From Sciurus carolinensis (taxonomy: Eukaryota > Chordata > Mammalia > Rodentia > Sciuridae): a stretch of 64,000 nt of DNA. The notes beneath the pieces are model-generated. The model saw only the letters and a program-made list of their open reading frames with translations. It had not been told where the DNA came from and ran no database searches. The DNA lies in the NCBI RefSeq assembly GCF_902686445.1, contig NC_062225.1, forward strand, positions 90,880,581-90,944,580, read 5' to 3'. Below are positions 1-12,114 of the stretch, piece after piece; the stretch's first letter is position 1, and each line of letters starts with the position of its first letter. The translations under genes and the position numbers were made by a program.

Positions 1-3000
1 AAGGATGCAGAGGAAGGATTTACTGTCAGAGGCAAACAGCTCTTCCTCCGTGTTGTCCCCCCAACCCACCAGCGGCGCGCAGGCCTGTCTGTACCTGGGG
101 GGCTCCCCACACTCTGCTTTGCTTGAGTTACGGGTGCAGCCGCTGATCAACAAAAGCAGTCGAGTTAGTTTAGTATCTGTTCTTAGCAAAACTGCTTCTG
201 CTGGAAAGCAATCCTTCCCTTTTCTCCTTTTCGATCCTCTGTTTAACTAGCCATGCTATTTTGTTTTTCCAAACGCTGTCATTTGCCTGAGTCTTGGTGT
301 TACCTTTCTTTCCCTTTGTGACAGAGGAGCAAGGCTGGCATTGTAACGTGCAAGATTCACCATGGCTGCTTGGAGATTAACGAAAGGGCATTTGTGGTAC
401 CGGGTGCAAAGGATTTTGAGTCTCCCTGGACGGAAGATCAGGTGTGGGCGGGTCCCTCCTCTGTTGCCTATCTTCGGTGTGGACACCGCCCTTGGTGTGT
501 GTGTTCCCTGTACGTGGTGCACATCCTTCCCTCCAGAAGGATCACTCATCTTGGATAATTTGCACCCTTTTCTGTCTTATTCCTTGTAAGTCTTGGGAGG
601 AGTTATTGACATACTATTTTTTGCTTATGCCCATTGTAGAATTTCTGAAGGATGTCCGTCTGGGGTGACAGTTGTGGTCAATCATCACCTTCAGTTTCCT
701 TCTCCACAGCAAATTTATTTTAGCTTCGGATGATTATTTGCATGTTTTTATAGCAGTCTCCACCATATTTTATTGATCTTTCCTCATCCAGCCTCCAGAT
801 AGGGAGGCAGCATGAGATCCCTGTGCCCTGGGGGTTAGGCGCTAACACCCACCAGAGCACCTGCTTTGCTGCCTGACACCTTTTCCCATCCACACTTGAA
901 TTTGAAACCTCCTTTGAATACATGCCTTCTCCTGTCTGCCCAGGCAGCCATAGTGAAAGGCCTCGGGACAGTGGCAGGGCCGGTGGGCAGACCAGAGCAG
1001 AGCGGAGGCAGAGAAAGGCTGAGAAAAAGGGCTGCGCGCAGGACAGCCTCCTTGCTCTTCCCAGAGCCCCCTGCCTGTATGTGAGTCTCCTTTCGGGTCT
1101 TGGTGTTGACAGAAGCCTCAGGCCCGGCCTTCCCTCGCCCTTCCCCCTGCTCGCCTTCCTCCTCTGCCCCCACGGAGGCAGGGCTCCTCTTGTGCCACGT
1201 GAGCAGGAACTCTCAGCCGCATGATTCATGCGGACACCCGCTCCGTCTGATGCCACTCCTTCCGGAGTCACACAAGACTGAAAGCAGTGCTCCTGGGACG
1301 GCAGGCGCAGATCAGGCGGTGGCCCAGTGGTCCTGGGAGCATGAGCCTAATGGCTGAAATCCCCGCGGCCTCTGCGGAGCTTCAGAGACCCAGCCTCTCA
1401 GACCACGGCATGTGGGCTCAGGGCACAGCAGAGCCCTTCCTCCGCACGTTATTTGCAAGTTGTTCACCTTGTCCGCTCTTCAAAGGTCGCCACCTGCCAG
1501 GCAGTGACCTGGTGAAATGCAGCCTATTCTGTTGGAGGCTGGTGTGGTCTTCCAGAGCCTCACATCCCAACGCCAGATTGCAAAGAGCAGATGGAGGAAA
1601 GGGGGCGGGCTGGAGGTCAGGGGAGGAATGAGACACGGTGTCCTTCACTTAGCAGTCCTTCCCACCCCTCACGCACGCATTCTGAAAAACAGTTATTTAA
1701 AAAAATGGATGCGAACAAAAACTCACAAGCCCATTAGTCCATGACAGCCGACTCCTGTCCCCCGAGGCCCTGCCGGTCTCAGGCGGGCCTGGAATCCTCC
1801 CCAGCTTTGCGCTGCCTGCCTGCAGTCACCTTCAGCGCATCTTCACCAGGGCTGGGCTCTGGAGCGCGGCAAACGCTGGAGACACAGTTAATCAAAATTA
1901 CACTGTTGCTCCAGCAAGGCTCCTGCCCGTCAGGCCTCCGAGATGAAATATTAATGGAAAAGGGCGGAGACGAGAAAGAAGCCCCCTGAGTGGGTTCCGT
2001 ATTTTTTCCGAGGTCATCTCTGTGGGGATGAAGGACAAACAGGTGTGAGCAGCACCCCCCCCACAGCAATCCTCCATTTGAATTGTAAAAGGATGAGAGG
2101 AAATCAGGCTCCATCAAGGACAAGGGGGTTTTAAACCCCAAGTGAAGACGTTTTCAGACCCAGGCTCAGGGAAAGGAGAACTGGTGCATTGTGGTACGGT
2201 TCATCAAACTGCCTGGGGGTGTCCGCACGGTACCTCGCCTTCAGGAAAAAGCAAGGAATAAGTCACTCATAGGAGTCACCTATTAGGAGTGTGCTTATTT
2301 TATGTGAAACTAAGCATTTCTGCCCCTTTAGAGCCAGGAGGTGAGGACAAACCTTCAGTTCTTATTGGTAAATATTAGCAAACGCAGTGACCTGAATACT
2401 CTTACAGCCCGGTCACAGGGAAACAAGTGGACACTGTCAAAGGACGGAAAAGGATACCTCAGATGTAAAAGTGAAGCTGGACTGAGAAACACACGGTTTC
2501 CATTCCTAATAAAAGTAGCTCAGGACGATTTTGTTCAGTACGCGGTTTGGAAAAGTATTTCTTCATTGTATGAAATCACATGTACAGGCCCGTGAAGCAT
2601 CCAACATGCTTGAGTTCAAAGACAAAGTTCTCTGTGCTGAGAAAGTCTGGTTTAATTCCCTGGCAGGAGTGCTCTAGAGCCCAGCTCTGGGCACATGGAG
2701 GAACCATGAAGTTTGGCCTTTCCTTTCCGGCTCCCTGTCCGTCACGGGCCTTCACCGCCTCTCCTCGTGCAGCCAGCGTGGGACCGCAGACCCACTTCGA
2801 TTGGCAGTCCCTTCCTTTGCCACCAGGCTGTGGGAACGCGTGCTGGCTCTGCCAAGACACAGGCCTCAGAATGCGAAGGCGGCCGTGGCCAGGACTCTAA
2901 GCCCAGTGCTCTGTGGACCTTCAGCGTGTGCAGGACCAGCCTCCCAGGCCAGGCAGCCCGCCACTGTGTGGCCAGCCGGCAGCCCCGGGCCTCTCCCCGA

Positions 3001-3785
3001 CCCACCACGGCCAGGCCTGCTGCCTCCTGGGCCTCATGGGCACTAGCAGAGGAAGTGCAGGTGCCTTTGCACAGTAGCAGGAAGGCTCCTTCGAACCTCA
3101 GTGCCAGTGGCCACAGGCCCCGAGGAGGAGGAGTTGGCCCTCCGTAGACTCTGAGCACCACGCCTGCTGTCAGCTCCTTCCCACAGGCAGGTCCCTCACG
3201 GAAATGCTGGCGCCTGAACCCTTTCAGGTTTGTTCATGGACAGAAATCGTGGTAAACATCTCCGTTCTCTTCATTCAGCTACATCCTGTTCCTGTGCGTT
3301 TCGGCTCGCAGAACCTACCGTCAGCTCTGACCTGTGTCTCATCCTCCATCCTCTTTGTATGTCTACACGATGGTATGAAAACTGGCCTTGCTGTCATTTT
3401 AGGCTGGCATCCAAAAAGAAGTACCCATAACCGTCATGTGTAAGGTGAAGTTTGTGCCTTATTTATGGATTTGGTTTTTTTTGGATTTGGGGAAGCACAG
3501 TGGATGGCGTTGCCATGGAAACTTTCCTCACTTTGGTCTCTCTTTCATGCGGGTCTGTTCAACACCATGTCTAATCCATCAGTAGCTGCCCCACTGATCA
3601 GTCCAACTGGTCCATCCGTGACCTTAAGCTTCAGCCAAGGTGAACAGTGCTGGGAGCAAATGACCGAACTACTCTCTTTCAAGGTAGTTAATGAATCTAA
3701 GCGTAAGAAAAGTTCTTTTATTTTCTAACAAGACTTCATAGTCACTAAACCTACATTAAAATTCAAACTTTGAGGAATGCTGCTT
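1..3785. other. Unique non-coding sequence, no gene recognised
   Basis: I see no exon, RNA gene or clear transposon here. Short open frames occur on both strands, but none has a recognisable domain or a convincing splice context. The stretch at about 2700-3150 is GC-rich without strong CpG density. About 1860-1960 contains several AT-rich homeodomain-like core motifs in an otherwise GC-rich setting, and it could be a small conserved noncoding element. That last point is inference only. Confidence 0.5.
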
Positions 3786-4210
3786 AGGTCAGCCTTTTCA
3801 CTGCTGTGACTAAAAGATCTGACCAGAACAAGTCTAGAGGAGGAACGGTTGATTTAGGGGCTCAAGGTTTCAGAGGTCTCAGGCCACGGACAGCGGGCTC
3901 CATTCTTTTGGGCTCGAGGCGAGGCAGGACAGCAGGGCAGAAGAGAGTGGCCGAGGGAAACAGCCCACAAGACGTAGAGAGAGGCTCTACTCACCAGATA
4001 CAAAATACATACCCCAGAGGTAGGCTCCCAAAGTTCCACATCTCCCAGCCACACCTGCCTGCTTCAGTTTCCACCTGGCTAATCCCCATCAGGGGTATTA
4101 ATTTACCGATTGGGTTAAGGTTCTCATAACTGATCCTTTCACCTCTAAGCCTTCTTGCATTGTCTCACACGTGATCTTTTGGGGGATACCTCACATCGAA
4201 ACCTTAACCA
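3786..4210 (-). mobile_element. MaLR-type LTR (MST/MT-like), solo
   Basis: Read on the plus strand, this begins with the 'ctgctgtgacYaaaag' signature and a 'ggctcaaggtttcagaggtc' block, and ends with a 'gggggatacctcacat' block. This is the reverse complement of the general plan of mammalian MaLR LTRs (THE1/MST/MT group), so the LTR reads on the minus strand. A second, more diverged copy of the same family lies at 38240-38710. No internal retroviral sequence flanks it, so it looks like a solo LTR. The family assignment rests on remembered consensus structure; the subfamily is not certain. Confidence 0.7.
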
Positions 4211-4318
4211 ATGCCTACTATGTCACTTTTTAAGTCTTTGAAGTCTAAGTTTTCACCTATAACATGAGGATTTTGTGAAGATATTGAGATGGCACATATC
4301 CCACATCTAGGATCATAG

Positions 4319-4411
4319 TCTGGGACGTGGCTCAGTGGTAGGTCACATGCCCAACATGCATGAGGACCTGGGTTCCATTCCTAGCACTGAAACAAAACAA
4401 AATAAAACAAC
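4319..4411 (+). mobile_element. ID SINE (tRNA-derived), plus strand
   Basis: This short element carries a Pol III A box-like 'tggctcagtggta' near its 5' end and a B box-like 'gggttccattcc' about 40 bp further on, followed by an A-rich tail (aaacaaaacaaaataaaac). That is the plan of the rodent ID family. The wording of the element matches the form abundant in squirrels. It is diverged from consensus, so it is unlikely to be transcribed now. Confidence 0.85.
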
Positions 4412-4920
4412 CAGGATTATGTTTGGCAGTAGGTGATTCTTAACAATACTAGTGCAACCCTTAAACCCTCACTTCCCCAATCTCCCCAAAGGAAATAAGT
4501 CATAACAGGAAAAAGAACAACAGATAATTTGAACTGAACTTCAAATAATTGCATCTGATTTTTAAGTATTCCATCCTTCTACTCTTGGGAACTGAGTCTT
4601 TTTGCTGCTGTTCCTTTAAGTTTTATGTGATACCTCATCAGTGCTTTGGAAAATGAAAACATGACCATGCCCTTCATGGAATGATACAGGTATGTGTCCC
4701 CATACGGGATGTGGCTAGGACAGCTGGAAGTGAACCCAACCCTCCCAACATGGTCCCAAATCTAAATGTCTTCAGTGAAGGCCATTTTGGTAATAGAGCC
4801 CCAGGAAAATCAACAGAGATGACATTTTCAAAGGTTCTTCATGTCATGGATAATTGTAGGGCAAGACAGAGTAAGTACCGGAAAAAACTGGAATGAACTT
4901 CTGTTTTTTAATTTTCCTTA
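4412..4920. other. Unique spacer between two opposed ID SINEs
   Basis: I see nothing recognisable here. The stretch is AT-rich and separates a plus-strand ID SINE from a minus-strand ID SINE about 500 bp downstream. No exon or RNA gene is supported. Confidence 0.5.
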
Positions 4921-5000
4921 CTTTTTTGATGCTGGAGATGGAACCCAGGGCCTTGTGCAGGCTGGGCACACACCCACTGCTGAGCCACACCCCAGCCCTA
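4921..5000 (-). mobile_element. ID SINE, minus strand
   Basis: The stretch reads 'gctggagatggaacccaggg' followed by 'ctgctgagccacaccccagc', the reverse complement of the ID SINE body. The T-run at 4922-4927 is the reverse complement of a short A tail. It lies about 500 bp from, and opposite in orientation to, the ID SINE at 4319-4411. The two could pair if both were in one transcript. Confidence 0.85.
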
Positions 5001-6063
5001 GAACACCCTCCAACCCCCGAAAGTGGTGAAGTGTTCAAGACAAAGATTAGGGGGCACCTCGGAGGCTCAGAGTGAGCTGGACAGGGCTCCCACTAAAAAA
5101 TCTGGAATAATTTCTGGAAGAATTCAAGCATCAAAATAATTAAATGCTAATCACTGCAAACCTGTACGTTCATGCCAATAGTAAATAAACACGTGGGGGC
5201 AGAGGGAGGGCTTGTGTTTGTAGAGGAGAGTCCATTGCCAGCTAGTGGGTGTGCCAAGAGAGCTGAAAGGAAAAGCCATCGTTTCGCAAGCGTCACAGTA
5301 CACATTGGTTCAGGAAAGAATCATCAACTGATTCTAAATCAAGGGAGATATTTGGGCAGAAGAAGACCGATATGGTCTTAAAACATCTCCCCACAAGTTG
5401 GTTTAGTCATTGCCACATAAAACGGTAAGTACTGCTGGAACCCATGGAGCCCCGGGAAGAGACAAGGCTACAGGTCACCCCCAGATCCTGCACCCTGAGA
5501 AGCGCACAGTGTCACCTCGGGCAGCCACAGCCAGACTGCATGCCCTGCATCCTGTCACAAGTTATCAGAGAACCCCAAACGAGAAAATGCTGAAGGGAGA
5601 GCAAAAGCCACCTTGTTCTGTCACAGAATCCATGTCACAGGGGACAGGGAAAGGGGGCGGATTTGTTCCTGATCAGAAGAGATTAGAGACACAAAATAAG
5701 ACAATGTAATGTCCTGTGGATTCAGGAAAACATGAAGGAAAATAAAATAGGAGGTAACTGAAAAAACTGAAAGGGAAATCACGAGTTAGATCAAAAGCAT
5801 TCATCAACACTCACTGAAGTCTGTAGCTGTGCTACGACTATCCAGATGTACACTGAATTATTTAGGGTAAAGGATGAAGATGTGCACAACTTATTTAGAC
5901 ACGATCCAGAAAAAGAAATATGCATGCTCATGTGGGTCTACGTGTCTGTACACTCCTGTACCCAGCCAGGCTCACGTATGTGCACACGTGACACCCAGAC
6001 AGACATGCATGGGTGAGGGCAAGAGCTCGCAAATGGGATGCAGTGCTAAAGGGGACGGAGTCC
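5001..6063. other. Unique non-coding sequence
   Basis: No exon or repeat is recognised. The open frame at 5410-5709 has no domain and no splice context. The region leads into the 26-bp minisatellite. Confidence 0.45.
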
Positions 6064-6242
6064 GGGTGGAGCCCGAAGGTGTCCTGCCTGGGTGGAGCCC
6101 GCGGGTGTCCTGTCTGGGTGGAACCCGAGGGTGTCCTGTCTGTGTGGAGCTCCTGGGTGTCCTGCCCAGGTGGAGCCCACGGGTGTCCTGCCCAGGTGGA
6201 ACCCACGGGTGTCCTGCCCGGGTGGAGCCCACGGGTGTCCTG
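6064..6242. repeat. 26-bp minisatellite, about 7 copies
   Basis: Seven head-to-tail copies start at 6064, 6090, 6116, 6142, 6168, 6194 and 6220. The unit core is 'GGTGGAGCCCRNGGGTGTCC' followed by 'TGYCYG'. Copies differ mostly at CpG/TpG positions. Because 26 is not a multiple of three, the array stays open in several frames and on both strands. That produces the repetitive WSPRVSCPGG-like and HPGRTPVGS-like open frames over 5874-6358. Those are by-products of the repeat, not genes. The unit is GC-rich and could be polymorphic. Confidence 0.93.
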
Positions 6243-7621
6243 GTGATCTTGTTCTGGCAACTTTCAGGGTTGAACGTACATGTGAGCATGGCGTTTTAAG
6301 CCGTCGCGTATTTGACGTGAGGCGCGTGCGTGACTGGCTGGCGGCACACTGTCCTTAGTTGGGCCCTCTGAGAGTGCTCCTTCTGGTGCCGGTGCACACT
6401 CCTGATCTCTGCCTGACTCTTATTTTGTAAGAACTGATTTCTGTCTGAGCCCTTCCTGCCACCCAGAGGTGACACATCCCCTTCTCAGCTGCTGCCCTGT
6501 CCCCTCCAGGGAGTGGCTTCGTCAGCAGGGCCTGCCACGATAGCACCAGGGGCTGGCAGCCTCTGACCACGCTGGCTTCACAGTTCCAAGGGCCAGGAGC
6601 CCGTGGTTGGTGCAGCAGGTTGGGCTCCCCCAAGGCCTCGCTGACCACCTCCTCTTCACTTGTCCTCACGAGGCCTTCTCTCTGTCCCCGCACACCCGGG
6701 CAACTCTTCCTGCAGGGATGACAGTCTGCTGAGCCCCCTCTCCTGGCCTCCTTTAACCCCAGTGTACTCCTCGAGAGCATGTCTCCCATCACAGCTGCAT
6801 CAAGTTAGGCTTCCACGTGACTCTGGAGAGGACGGTGTTGAGTCTCTATTGGTAGCTTCCTCCCGTCCGCCGTGGGCTTGTTCCTGGACGACTTGTCCAG
6901 CACAGTGTGCGACGTGGCGCGTTCACTTGGCCAGTGCCAGTCCTTCTGGGCACACACTCATTTCTAAAGCAGTCTCAGTGGGGCCTTAAGAAACGGAATG
7001 TGTTCTGTGGATTGTTCATGTAGGGAAATGCATGTTTCCAGAGGTCCCCGGTCCGTGTTTCAAGGCAGGGTCAGTTGCGGACTGGACACCATCGGTACCG
7101 AGGCCACTGACGCCCCCACTCTGACTCTCAGGCGTGGTGCCGTCCTCCGCCCGCCACAGTGGCCTTTCTCCTCACGCTGGGAAAGGACTCCAGCGTGGAA
7201 GCAGGGAGCCGTGCTGCAGGACGGGCGTGGAAAGGCCTGGGCACGGACGGCCAGTCTGCAGCCCAGCCAGGGCCCCTCGCTCCCGCTGCTTCCCTGGGTG
7301 CGGTGCTTCTTGGGAAGGGACCTTCTGCTTCGTTGGTAGGTAACTGGTGGTCACCTGAGACGATGTGAGAAGCAACCAGAGCTTTCACGAGGACAGAAGG
7401 CAAGTGCCTAGGATGCTGAGCAAGTGCCTAGGAGGCTGATTTCCGGCCTCCTCCTGATGAGCCAGAAGCTATTCCTCTGGTCCAGTGCCACTTTCTACTC
7501 TTAGAAGGGAATCAGACCCATTACCCAGGTGCATGGCTGCTGTACCCTCTATGGACGGGAATGAGATCCAGGACCCCAAGTCTGCCACAGATGGGTGATA
7601 AGGTTGGAAAAGAGAACAAAC
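6243..7621. other. Unique GC-rich non-coding sequence
   Basis: No gene is recognised. Near 7400-7440 there is a small imperfect tandem duplication ('gcaagtgcctaggatgctga' then 'gcaagtgcctaggaggctga'). The open frames of 100-145 codons over 6355-7403 overlap on both strands and none has a domain. Confidence 0.45.
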
Positions 7622-8021
7622 TGTGATGGGCTGACAGATCTGGCTCCATGAGAATGTCACAGGCCAGACTCAGGGAAATGACTAAACAGACTCCATGTTG
7701 CTCTGAGACTCCGTGTTATGTAGGAAATAAACTTCTCCCATGGGAACACCCCACCTCTGTACCCATTATCAGTTACTTGGTGTGACATGTTTAATAATAT
7801 ACAATGGCAACTCCTATATAGTAAAGAATTGCTCTCTCTTGATTCCTATTGCTCCTAAACAATGTACCATGTGAACAGTGATTGTGTGGATGTTAGCAAC
7901 CATTCTTTAGTTTGTACCTAGGTAAGGGTCATTCTGACCCACTTCCCCCTCTGTCGATGATCTCATGATGTTAATGTGTAATTTTGAATCATAACAACAG
8001 ACACGATTGATGTGATTTTTG

Positions 8022-8028
8022 GTATAAG
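8022..8028 (+). promoter_or_regulatory. TATA-like box of the solo LTR
   Basis: 'GTATAAG' lies about 85-90 bp upstream of the LTR polyadenylation signal, where a retroviral promoter would be expected. It could drive solo-LTR transcripts into the downstream DNA. Activity is not shown by sequence alone. Confidence 0.45.
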
Positions 8029-8111
8029 AACCCCTACAACCCTGTGGTTGGGGCTGTTCTCCCAAAAGCCATTTTTTTGGGGCATTGTGTGAGACAGTCA
8101 GCCGGCCAGCT

Positions 8112-8117
8112 TAATAA
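8112..8117 (+). terminator. Polyadenylation signal of the solo LTR
   Basis: AATAAA lies within 'cttaataaagactctc', about 60 bp before the LTR 3' end. This is the normal position of an LTR polyadenylation signal. Confidence 0.6.
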
Positions 8118-8179
8118 AGACTCTCAGATTTGGACTTCTCAGTGGTGATCGGTCTGTTCTTAAGTTGCACCCCATAACA

Positions 8180-11100
8180 AAAGAACATAAAGGGGTGGCG
8201 GTGGCTGGGTTGGGTACTGGGGAGTCTGCATGCAAACAGCCCCACGTGGCACGAGTTCACATCGTTGTATCGTCTCAGGAAGAACAAAGATTCTAAATCA
8301 ACCAGAAAATAATCGACTGGTTAACGATTAAAGACTCTAAGAACAAACCTCAGGAGAGTCAAATTTCAGTATTACATCAAAATATTCAAGTCAGACCCTG
8401 TGGACCAACGTCAGCAGTGAACTAAGAAATAAATGCAGAACATGAAAATTTGCCATTCTGACTCTAATCCTGGAAAGAGGAAAAAAAGGGGGGTTGCATT
8501 TTCATCAGAATCAGTGGCTGCCGCCTAAGTACCAGAGACTCGGGTCGCCAAATCTAATCTCAGCCTTTGATTCACTCAGACTCAAAGCAAAAGAAACATG
8601 AAAACAAAAACTCTCTTCGCTCTAAATAGCTTTCCCTCCAAATTAATTTTCTCTGCACTCCATTGCTCACACAGACACCTACCCACCCGGCCTGTGTTTA
8701 CAGAGCTGAGATTGTCTTTGCTTCCATTCCGAATAATTGGGAATAATCCTATAATGCAGCCTCACCTTCAGAAAAGCACGCAAGGAATTCCTCCACGCTC
8801 CTTGGAGGCAAAAAGATCGTTCACATTTTTAAGAAGTCCCTGCCTTCTGCTTTTGCCTGGGATGTTCCTGTCCTGGCAACTTCTAGTCAGCTGTCAGGGG
8901 TTGCTCTCTGCTCACATTTGTAAGAGCAGAGAGTAGACGCTAATTAAATCTCATAATTTTCAGATAACTCGACTGAGTAACTGACAGAGATGCTGTAAGT
9001 GGGCCTGTGGGCCTGCCTGTTCGAGCCCTCCACACAGCCCTACCATCGCTCAAAAACTGTCCCAACGGTGCGGGCAGGAGAGCTTGGACAGGACTCTTCT
9101 CTTCCCGAGAACCTGGGAGGGGAGGGAGGGTGGGGAGATCCTGACTGAGGGATTCCATCCCGTATGCACTCATCCCTAAACTCTGTGTTTCCAGGGAAAA
9201 CGCAGCTCCCCTCACCTCTGACCTTTACTGTGTTGCCATAACCCTCCCGCCTGGGGCAGAAAGTGGGGCATATTTTCACTTACAAATAGAGTCAAAGAAT
9301 GCAACTCTTCAAGGGTCACCTTGTTAACACCGAAATGCTTTCAAGGTCTGCTACCTGCCAGGCGCACCCAGGGGGCCACCTGCACCTTCTCCTCTGCCTC
9401 AAGACAGCTTGAGGTGTTGCTCCCCTTCGGGGTAAGGAAATTCAGGCATGGGGCCAACGTGCCCAGGCCCAGTGAAGCACCGACCTGTGGACTCGAGAGA
9501 AGAGGGGAAGGACCCTTCAGAAAGTAGCAGCTCGATGGACACGTAGAAGTCAGCTAGGGCCCCACAGGAAACACCCCAGCAGGAGAATCCAGAAAGGATT
9601 AGGCACAGAGGGAGGATGGCCAGCGTCAGGGTGGGCGTAGTGCCATTGGGCTGCTGGCCGCGGAGGCTCACCTTGCCTAAGCCTGGGGGGATGTGGGGAG
9701 ACAGCAGCTGGGCACTGGCACGGCCACACTGATGGAGAAGCAGCTTCAGAAGGAGCGAGGACCTTCACTAGAGCAGACAGTCGGCACAGTGACCCTGCAG
9801 GCACAGAGCCAACCTGTCCCCCAACCCAGGGGCAGGTCAGAGCTAGCCCAGGTCTGAGGGTGCCGATACCGCAGCGCCAGCCTCGGGAGCCTGGGAGTAG
9901 CGGAGCCCGCCTCCGCTCATGCCCTCCCTGTGACTCCTGCCTTCCTGGTGAGCTATGGCCTCTCGGGGCTGCTGTCCCTTCACGTGTGTGGGCCCCTCTC
10001 CTTCTTGGACTCATTTGAGGGAGACAGGTGGCCCAGGATGCTGAGAAGGGCACGGTGCTGTAGGGACAGGCATGGAGAGCACGTCTGGATGGAAGCTTGT
10101 GGAAGCAGGAGCTGGGAGTGGAGCTACCTGCTGACAGGGTCCCAGGCACAGGGCCATCATGCTCCACCTGGTGTGGACAGTGGCCATCTGAATAGAATCC
10201 TGGATCAGGTCTTCACGGACATGGAATGTCGCCAGTGTTTCCCGGTAAGCGGCTCCTCTGCTGGGGGTCAGGAGGTGACCGCTCTTCCTCACCACAGGCC
10301 TTTTCACTCACTGGCTCCTCATCTGCTCGGTGGACCTTGGTCAAGCACGTGCCGTGAGTGCGTATTAACTTAGCGCGTGCGCAAAGACCTCTGAAGTCGT
10401 CTGTCTTTGGGGCGTTTTTAGACTACGTAGAAAAACAACTTAAATCCCACAAATAACTCTAATTCCCTTTCAAAAGTGGTAAAGCCCACAGGGTTAGACA
10501 GATGAATGTACGAACAGTCGAAAGGAGTGGGAGGTCATTCTAAATCTCGGATCAGAAACTCAAGGTTCCATTCCTCTCTTGTGAAAATTGTCTGGAACTG
10601 TCTGGCTCCAAACCTGAGCTAACCCTGACCTGAACTTGGCCTGTGCACTCTGGGGGCCCAGAAACTGCTGGCCTGCCCATCTTCGCCCCCCAGGATGTGC
10701 CACTCAAGCCGTCGGGTAGTGGTGGAATGTTTGACTCTGCGCCCACCAACAAAATGGTCCAGGACCTGGGCACACAGGCAGTGAGGAGGGTGGGTGGCAT
10801 CAGCAACCTGAGCCCTGTGTGGCACACAGCCAGGCTGAGCAGGGCCGCGGCCACCACCCAGTCCCGCACGCCTCCCTGGCACAGAGCTAGACAGAAGCTG
10901 GGCAGAGTGGAGCCGATCCTCCCTTTTATTAAGTTGAGACAGGCTCGTGATGAGCACTGGTGCTACGAAGCTCCCAGGCACCACCGTCTCGCGTCCTCCC
11001 TGAAGCCTCCTGAAGCGCTTGCTGCAGGTGAGAAAGCCTTCTCCGCGGTCTCCGGTCTGCGCCTCGTGAGCCCAGGGGCCGGGATCCCGGTCTTACTAGT

Positions 11101-11380
11101 CTTCGAGTCTCCTGCACAGAGAGTGCTGGGCACGCGGAAGGGCTGGTAGAGGCCTGGGGGAGGCAGTGCCCCACGCAGCTCCAAGTCTGTGGCACCGCCT
11201 CACGGCAAAGGCTGCCCAGCACCTGCTCCTCGACACCTCCTTTTCCTTCTTCCTCAGGTGAGGCTGTGGTTGGGGACAGCAGCAGCCAGTTCCCTGGCCC
11301 CCACTCGGCCCTCCTGTTGTCTGGAGCGCCTCGCGTGGATCCTCCTGCTTAGTTTCCATGACGAATTCTTGAGAGAGTTG
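8180..11380. other. Unique non-coding sequence
   Basis: No exon, RNA gene or clear transposon is recognised. The longest frames (for example minus strand 9550-10167) overlap other frames on the opposite strand, are rich in Pro/Ser/Arg as expected from GC-rich DNA, and show no domain. Confidence 0.45.
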
Positions 11381-11472
11381 AAGCAGAATCTCCCTGACTT
11401 CATGTGATGAAACTGAAGCACAGAGATGTCAAGTAAGTGGTCAGGGTTGCAGAGCTCTGGTGCGGAGGAGCA
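11381..11472 (+). mobile_element. MIR SINE fragment
   Basis: The core 'gatgaaactgaagcacagag' followed by 'gtcaagtaagtggtcagggttgcagagct' matches the conserved MIR core. MIR is an ancient tRNA-derived SINE found across mammals. The copy is a fragment of under 100 bp. Confidence 0.75.
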
Positions 11473-11691
11473 GGACAACGGGACAGTTGGGGTGACTTCA
11501 GTGCTCCGTTCCCACCGAGCTCAGCACACGGCCTTCAGGACAGGCCTGTGCCAGCAGCCACAGCCACGTAGACCCTTTGCTAGTGCCGAGGAGAGGCGGG
11601 AAGCTCTTCACCTCCCACAGCTGGGCTTCTTCCTCTTCAGCATGTGGTGCTGCGTCCACCTGGTGAAAGCAGGTCTGACACCCCAAGACCA

Positions 11692-11703
11692 CCCGCAGGG
11701 GGC
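11692..11703 (+). promoter_or_regulatory. CTCF-like motif (one core mismatch)
   Basis: CCCGCAGGGGGC matches the CTCF core CCASYAGRGGGC except for C in place of A at position 3. It lies in unique sequence between a MIR fragment and an ID SINE. Motif resemblance does not prove binding. Confidence 0.35.
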
Positions 11704-11804
11704 TTCTGACCTCCTGCTTGGAAAACACAAAGGTGTACCTCTCTCCTGGCTCTAGAAACGCCAGCACCCGAGGTGGACTTACGGGCTTCCCAATCTCTCT
11801 CCCC

Positions 11805-11890
11805 CCAGTGCTGGGGATGGAACCCGAGGCCTCCTGCATGCTACGGATGTGCTCTGCCACGAAGCCGCACCCCAACCTGATCCTCAGCCT
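11805..11890 (-). mobile_element. ID SINE, minus strand, diverged
   Basis: 'gtgctggggatggaacccga' followed by a degenerate A-box complement and 'cgcaccccaacc' is the reverse complement of an ID SINE. Several transitions at CpG sites show age. Confidence 0.8.
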
Positions 11891-12114
11891 TTTGGAACCC
11901 ACTAGGTAAGTCCATCTTCTTGTCTAGTTTGAGAGTCAGAGTAACACTGGGAAAATGAAGATCTCGGCATGTCTTTATTTTGCCTCTTCATGCCTGTGCG
12001 GGCCTTGAGTCAGTCATATCCGTTCTGTGCCTTCGACACGCAGCACCTTAAAGACAACGCTGATGACAACAGCGTGGAGGAGATCTGAGCGGACAGCAGT
12101 GGAAACAGTGAGAC

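Larger units (their letters stand above)
7622..8179 (+). mobile_element. Solo retroviral LTR (probable class I ERV)
   Basis: A 558-bp element is bounded by imperfect inverted ends, 5' TGTGATGGG and 3' CCCATAACA, with the standard TG...CA termini. In the expected order it has a long U3, a TATA-like 'ggtataag' near 8022, an R-like segment, an AATAAA polyadenylation signal at about 8112 and a short U5. No gag, pol or env sequence flanks it, so it is a solo LTR left by recombination. Both ends and the core signals are intact, so it is younger than the MLT1 and MIR copies nearby. The class I assignment is inference from length and layout. Confidence 0.75.

Noticed and set aside
5874..6358. Overlapping repeat-protein frames on both strands
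   Set aside because: All derive from the 26-bp minisatellite, with no conserved protein features.
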